Below, piece after piece: positions 60,903-64,000 of a stretch of DNA of 64,000 nt. This DNA is from DATAES01 sp963721305 (lineage in GTDB: Bacteria > Actinomycetota > Acidimicrobiia > Acidimicrobiales > JACDCH01): positions 434,001-498,000 of the forward strand of contig CAVRIR010000006.1 of NCBI GenBank assembly GCA_963721305.1. The letters run 5' to 3'. The notes beneath the pieces are model-generated. The model searched no databases and had not been told where the DNA came from. It saw only the letters and a list, made by a program, of their open reading frames with translations. Made by a program: the position numbers and the translations under genes. The stretch's first letter is position 1; the number at the start of each line of letters is the position of its first letter.

Positions 60903-61871
60903 ATGCTGGCTCGCCGAGTCGTCGTCGTCGCCTATCCAGGAGTTCAGGCGCTCGACGTCGTCGGACCGGTCGAGGTGTTCGCCGCCGCCAACCGCCTCAC
61001 CGGGACGACGCACTACCTCGTCGAGGTCGTCGCCCAGGCCGCCGGCCGGGTCGAGTCGATGAGCGGGCTCGGGCTGATCGCCGAACGCCGCCTCGGCGCT
61101 CTGCGAGGGCGGCTCGACACGATGGTCGTTGCCGGCGGCGACGGCACCGTTCAGGCGCTGCGCGACCGGTGGTTCATCGACACGATCCGCCGGCTGGCCG
61201 ACCGATCGCGGCGCGTGACCTCCGTGTGCTCCGGCGCGTTCCTGCTGGCCGAGGCAGGGCTGCTCGACGGGCGGCGGGCGACGACGCACTGGAGCGTCTG
61301 CGATGTGCTCGCCCGGCTCTACCCCGCCGTCGACGTCGATCCCGAACCCATCTACGTGCGCGACGGCAACGTCTACACGTCGGCTGGCGTGACCGCCGGC
61401 ATGGATCTCGCCCTCGCACTGGTCGAGGACGATCTCGGACGCGACGTCGCGCTCGCCGTCGCACGGCGGCTGGTGCTGTTCCTCCGCCGGCCCGGCAACC
61501 AATCGCAGTTCAGTGCGCAGCTCGCCGCGCAGCTCGCGCAGCGAGACGACGTGCGCGAGGTGCAGCGTTGGATCACCGAGCATCCCGATGGCGATCTCAC
61601 GGTCGTGGCGCTGTCGGCGCGCGCCCAGATGAGCGAGCGATCGTTCGCGCGTTGGTTCGCGCACGAGGTCGGCGTGACTCCCGGTCGTTACGTCGAACAG
61701 GTCCGCGTCGAGGCCGCGCGCCGCCTCCTCGAGGATTCGGACGCTTCGATGGCGAGCGTCGCCCGCTCGTGCGGATTCGGAACGGCGGAGACGATGCGTC
61801 GCTCGTTCCTGCGCGCGTTGCGCACCGGTCCCACCGAGTACCGGCGACGGTTCTCGGCTCGTGTTGCATAG
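60903..61871 (+). CDS. GlxA-type AraC regulator with DJ-1/PfpI domain
   Basis: A 322-residue regulator. Residues 1-185 form a DJ-1/PfpI amidase-like sensor domain (YPGVQALDVVGPVEVFAAAN; Cys109 in VTSVCSGAFLLAEAG). The C-terminal 110 residues hold two AraC helix-turn-helix motifs (LTVVALSARAQMSERSFARWF and MASVARSCGFGTAETMRRSF). ATG 60903 follows AGGATGG. Such proteins often control the next PfpI-family gene, which here starts 18 bp downstream. Confidence 0.9.
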   Translation: MLARRVVVVAYPGVQALDVVGPVEVFAAANRLTGTTHYLVEVVAQAAGRVESMSGLGLIAERRLGALRGRLDTMVVAGGDGTVQALRDRWFIDTIRRLADRSRRVTSVCSGAFLLAEAGLLDGRRATTHWSVCDVLARLYPAVDVDPEPIYVRDGNVYTSAGVTAGMDLALALVEDDLGRDVALAVARRLVLFLRRPGNQSQFSAQLAAQLAQRDDVREVQRWITEHPDGDLTVVALSARAQMSERSFARWFAHEVGVTPGRYVEQVRVEAARRLLEDSDASMASVARSCGFGTAETMRRSFLRALRTGPTEYRRRFSARVA

Positions 61872-61889
61872 ACATCCAGGAGAACACCA

Positions 61890-62534
61890 ATGGACATCGC
61901 AATCCTGCTGTACGACCGAATGACTGCGCTCGACGCGATCGGTCCGTATGAAGTGCTCGGACGCCTGCCCGGCGCGTCGCTTGCCTACGTGTCACCGGAT
62001 CCCGGGACGAAGCGCACTGATCAGCAGCTCGGGCTCGTGGCCGACACGTCGCTCGACGACGCCGCGCATCCCGACATTCTCGTGATCCCGGGCGGACCGG
62101 GCGAGACCGCGATCACCCAGGACGAGCGCGTGCTCGACTGGCTGCGGACCGCGCACGAGACGACGACATGGACCACTTCCGTGTGCACCGGCTCGCTGAT
62201 CCTCGGTGCTGCCGGATTGCTCGAGGGCAAGCGCGCCACGAGCCACTGGCTCGCCCTCGATCAGCTACGCAAGTACGGCGCCGAACCGACGCTCGACCGA
62301 GTGGTGGTCGAAGGCAAGATCATCACGGCTGCGGGCGTGTCGGCCGGCATCGACATGGCGTTGACGTTGGCGGCGCGCGTGGCCGGTGACGAGGTCGCAC
62401 AGACCATCCAGCTCGGCATCGAGTACGACCCGCAGCCGCCCTTCGACGCCGGCTCGCCGGCGAAGGCGCCCGCGCTCAGTGTCGACTTCCTGCGGGAGCA
62501 CAGCCGGTTCATCCTGACCGGCGCCGACGACTGA
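61890..62534 (+). CDS. DJ-1/PfpI family protein, isonitrile hydratase-like
   Basis: A 214-residue DJ-1/PfpI enzyme. MTALDAIGPYEVLGRLPGA and the nucleophile elbow TTSVCTGSLILGAAGLLEG (Cys99) place it near isonitrile hydratase, which converts isonitriles to N-substituted formamides. Asp15 is at the position used as acid/base partner in that enzyme. AGGAG lies seven bases before ATG 61890. It is paired with the GlxA-type regulator. A tandem hairpin repeat begins within its last codons. Confidence 0.85.
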   Translation: MDIAILLYDRMTALDAIGPYEVLGRLPGASLAYVSPDPGTKRTDQQLGLVADTSLDDAAHPDILVIPGGPGETAITQDERVLDWLRTAHETTTWTTSVCTGSLILGAAGLLEGKRATSHWLALDQLRKYGAEPTLDRVVVEGKIITAAGVSAGIDMALTLAARVAGDEVAQTIQLGIEYDPQPPFDAGSPAKAPALSVDFLREHSRFILTGADD

Positions 62535-62661
62535 ACCACTCGAACTCCGGGGAGAAACGGGCGCCCTGGCGCCCGTTTCCATCCAACATTCGTCCGACTG
62601 AACCACTCGAACTCCGGGGAGAAACGGGCGCCCTGGCGCCCGTTTCCATCCAACATTCGTC
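62529..62661. repeat. Tandem 67-bp hairpin repeat, two copies
   Basis: Two units (62529-62595 and 62596-62661) differ at essentially one base. Each begins GACTGAACCACTCG, passes CTCCGGGGAG, a 12-bp stem GAAACGGGCGCC/GGCGCCCGTTTC with a two-base CT between, and ends CCATCCAACATTCGTC. The first unit includes the end and stop codon of the PfpI gene. They lie between convergent genes, so they could also terminate both. A third copy, inverted and slightly diverged, is at 34204-34258. Confidence 0.85.
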
Positions 62662-62664
62662 GGA

Positions 62665-64000
62665 TTAGGAAGTCGACTCCAGGCCTTCGCGCGCGGCGAA
62701 CGCGGCGACCTCGGTTCTCGAGGTCATCCCGAGCTTGGCGAGGATGTTCGACACGTGGACGGCGGCCGTCTTCGGCGAGATGTAGAGGCGCGTCGCCAGC
62801 TCCGAGTTGCTCAGCCCTTCGGCGAGCAGCGCGACGACTTCTCGCTCGCGCGGCGTGAGCGCCGCTGGTCCGGCAACGCCGGAGGTTCCGATGCCCAACC
62901 GCCGCTCGACGGCGTGCAGATCGTCGACCCGCCAACCGCGCCAAAGTACGAGGAACATCGCAGCCTGCAGCGCATGGGCGCGCGCCTCGTCGAGGTGCCC
63001 GAGCGCGATGAGACAACGCGCCGCGCCGACGTGCGCGGTGCCCGTCGGGGCGTAGCCGAGCAGGCTCTCGTGGCGCGCCGTTGTCTCCTCGTAGGCCGCA
63101 AGCGCGTCGTTGTACTCGCCCGCGGCCTCGAGCAGCTGCCCGGCGAGCAGCGAGGGCCACGCGCTCGAATCGCGCGACGCCGCGTCCCCGAAGACGTTCG
63201 GCGTCGCCAGCGGGCGAACCTCTTCGATGCCCGCCCCCGCGCTCAGCAGCGCGGCCATCACGTCATGGAGCAACTGGCCCTCCGCGCCCGACATCGAGAT
63301 CGCGTCGATCAGGTCCGGTAGGAGACGACGCGCCTCAGCGAGGTCGCCGCGGCGGCAGGCGAGGTGCACGGCGAGGCCGTTCCACGACGTGGCCATCGCG
63401 CCGACACCGACGCGCAGCTCCGCGAACAGCGCTGCCGCTCGTTCGAGGTCGCCCACCTCGAGGGCGAGTCCTGCTTCGTGGTTGGCGTACCAGGAGGAGT
63501 GACGGCGCAACATGGTCGGCTCGCGGCGTCGGCCTTCCTCGAGCAGCTCGATCGCGGCGTCGACGTCACCGTCCCACTCGGACAACGACGCCAACCCCTC
63601 CCAGTACCCGGGGCCGGACAGTGAGTCGAAGCCGGCCCGCTCCGCGGCGCGCCGCATGCGCGTGAGGATCGCCCGCGCCTCGTCCGGATCGGGCCGGAAC
63701 GGTCCGGTGCGCACGCGGTTGTTCAGCGCCCGCGCCACGACGACGTACTCGCCCACTGCCTCGGCGGCATCGGCGGCCGACTCGAGCAGCACGATGCCTT
63801 CCTTGATCCGATCGGGCAGCATGAGCAACGCGGAGCCCTTCTCGCATTCGGCCCACACCCGCACCCCAGGCAGATCGAGTTCGTTGGCCAGTGTGATCGC
63901 GCGGTCGGCCCACTCGACCGCTTCGGACGGCACGTCGCGCAGCATGCCGCTCTGCGCGATGCACGCCATCGCGTTGCCCAGCTCTTCGTCCCGGGGAAGC
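62665..64000 (-). CDS. LuxR-family regulator with TPR-like region, truncated by window edge
   Basis: The visible 444 residues are the C-terminal part of a large LuxR-type regulator (LAL/MalT-like in layout). Most is an Ala/Leu-rich helical repeat region of TPR type (repeated A-x-x-L-A-x-x-x-G-x-x-x-A blocks). The last 65 residues are the LuxR helix-turn-helix (LTPREREVVALLAEGLSNSELATRL and SPKTAAVHVSNILAKLGMTSR). The N-terminal part, probably carrying an ATPase domain, lies beyond 64000. The gene converges with the PfpI gene across the tandem repeat. Confidence 0.85.
   Translation of the reverse strand, partial: LPRDEELGNAMACIAQSGMLRDVPSEAVEWADRAITLANELDLPGVRVWAECEKGSALLMLPDRIKEGIVLLESAADAAEAVGEYVVVARALNNRVRTGPFRPDPDEARAILTRMRRAAERAGFDSLSGPGYWEGLASLSEWDGDVDAAIELLEEGRRREPTMLRRHSSWYANHEAGLALEVGDLERAAALFAELRVGVGAMATSWNGLAVHLACRRGDLAEARRLLPDLIDAISMSGAEGQLLHDVMAALLSAGAGIEEVRPLATPNVFGDAASRDSSAWPSLLAGQLLEAAGEYNDALAAYEETTARHESLLGYAPTGTAHVGAARCLIALGHLDEARAHALQAAMFLVLWRGWRVDDLHAVERRLGIGTSGVAGPAALTPREREVVALLAEGLSNSELATRLYISPKTAAVHVSNILAKLGMTSRTEVAAFAAREGLESTS

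Noticed and set aside
60614..61951. Plus-strand frame of 445 codons over the GlxA-type gene
   Set aside because: Arg/Gly/Ala-rich wrong-frame translation; the regulator in another frame has full domain motifs and a ribosome-binding site.
1..64000. CRISPR array, rRNA operon, insertion sequence or integrase
   Set aside because: I looked for regularly spaced direct repeats, rRNA sequence and transposase or integrase motifs and saw none.

Overview
The window is 64 kb of GC-rich DNA (third codon positions almost all G or C) packed with genes on both strands. The gene content is actinobacterial: an Lsr2-type nucleoid protein, CarD, an F420-type luciferase-like oxidoreductase, homodimeric AceE, GAF-ANTAR regulators, RsbW-like kinases, a 7Fe ferredoxin and many TetR and LysR genes. 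Several genes lack a Shine-Dalgarno site and look leaderless. A non-mycobacterial soil or aquatic actinomycete, perhaps of class Acidimicrobiia, is my inference; no rRNA or other marker is present to prove it.

Layout. 0-7 kb: alpha/beta hydrolase with divergent TetR, an APH-like kinase, a secreted GH5 glycosidase, a methyltransferase remnant, a second hydrolase, and a TetR/DHA2 drug-efflux pair with many indels. 7.8-13 kb: a 24-residue membrane peptide, a lipoprotein glycosidase (FN3 + DUF4038), a TauD dioxygenase, a uridine-kinase-like protein and a LipJ-type hydrolase-adenylyl cyclase. 13-18.5 kb: a lipid or aromatic catabolism block (two divergent acyl-CoA dehydrogenases, thiolase, LysR) and a TauE exporter. 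18.5-24 kb: RsbW-like kinase, NarL-type regulator, and a MarR gene coupled to a double ABC exporter. 24-34 kb: phosphoribosyltransferase, SurE-like lipoprotein, CarD, TetR, flavodoxin and CoA transferase, a receiver-kinase fusion, F420 oxidoreductase, DinB, a PEP-utiliser domain protein and an ABM monooxygenase.

34-44 kb is the most accessory-looking part: an unknown membrane protein, Lsr2, P450, and then a run of very short genes. Four of these are double-CxxC proteins forming two paralogous pairs. They lie in two tightly overlapping operons, one of which also encodes a STAS protein and a GAF-ANTAR protein. 44-49 kb: ferredoxin, a HyuA/HyuB pair in which HyuB is fused to GrpB, and RNase HI. 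49-64 kb: AceE, a flavin amine oxidase carrying the tail of an EAL domain, glutamate decarboxylase, cupin, LysR, HhH-GPD glycosylase, GH4 glycosidase, hydrolase, a GlxA/PfpI pair and a truncated LuxR gene at the right edge.

Two themes cut across the window. First, at least nine otherwise conserved genes are broken by one- or two-base indels, mostly in short G/C runs, and restoring the base restores family motifs. Consensus errors are the simplest explanation, so these are annotated as genes. Second, there are true remnants (methyltransferase, J-domain, PadR, sensor, CobU-like P-loop, a HyuB-GrpB junction copy, an EAL tail), which point to past rearrangement. A 55-67 bp hairpin repeat occurs three times (34.2 and 62.5-62.7 kb).
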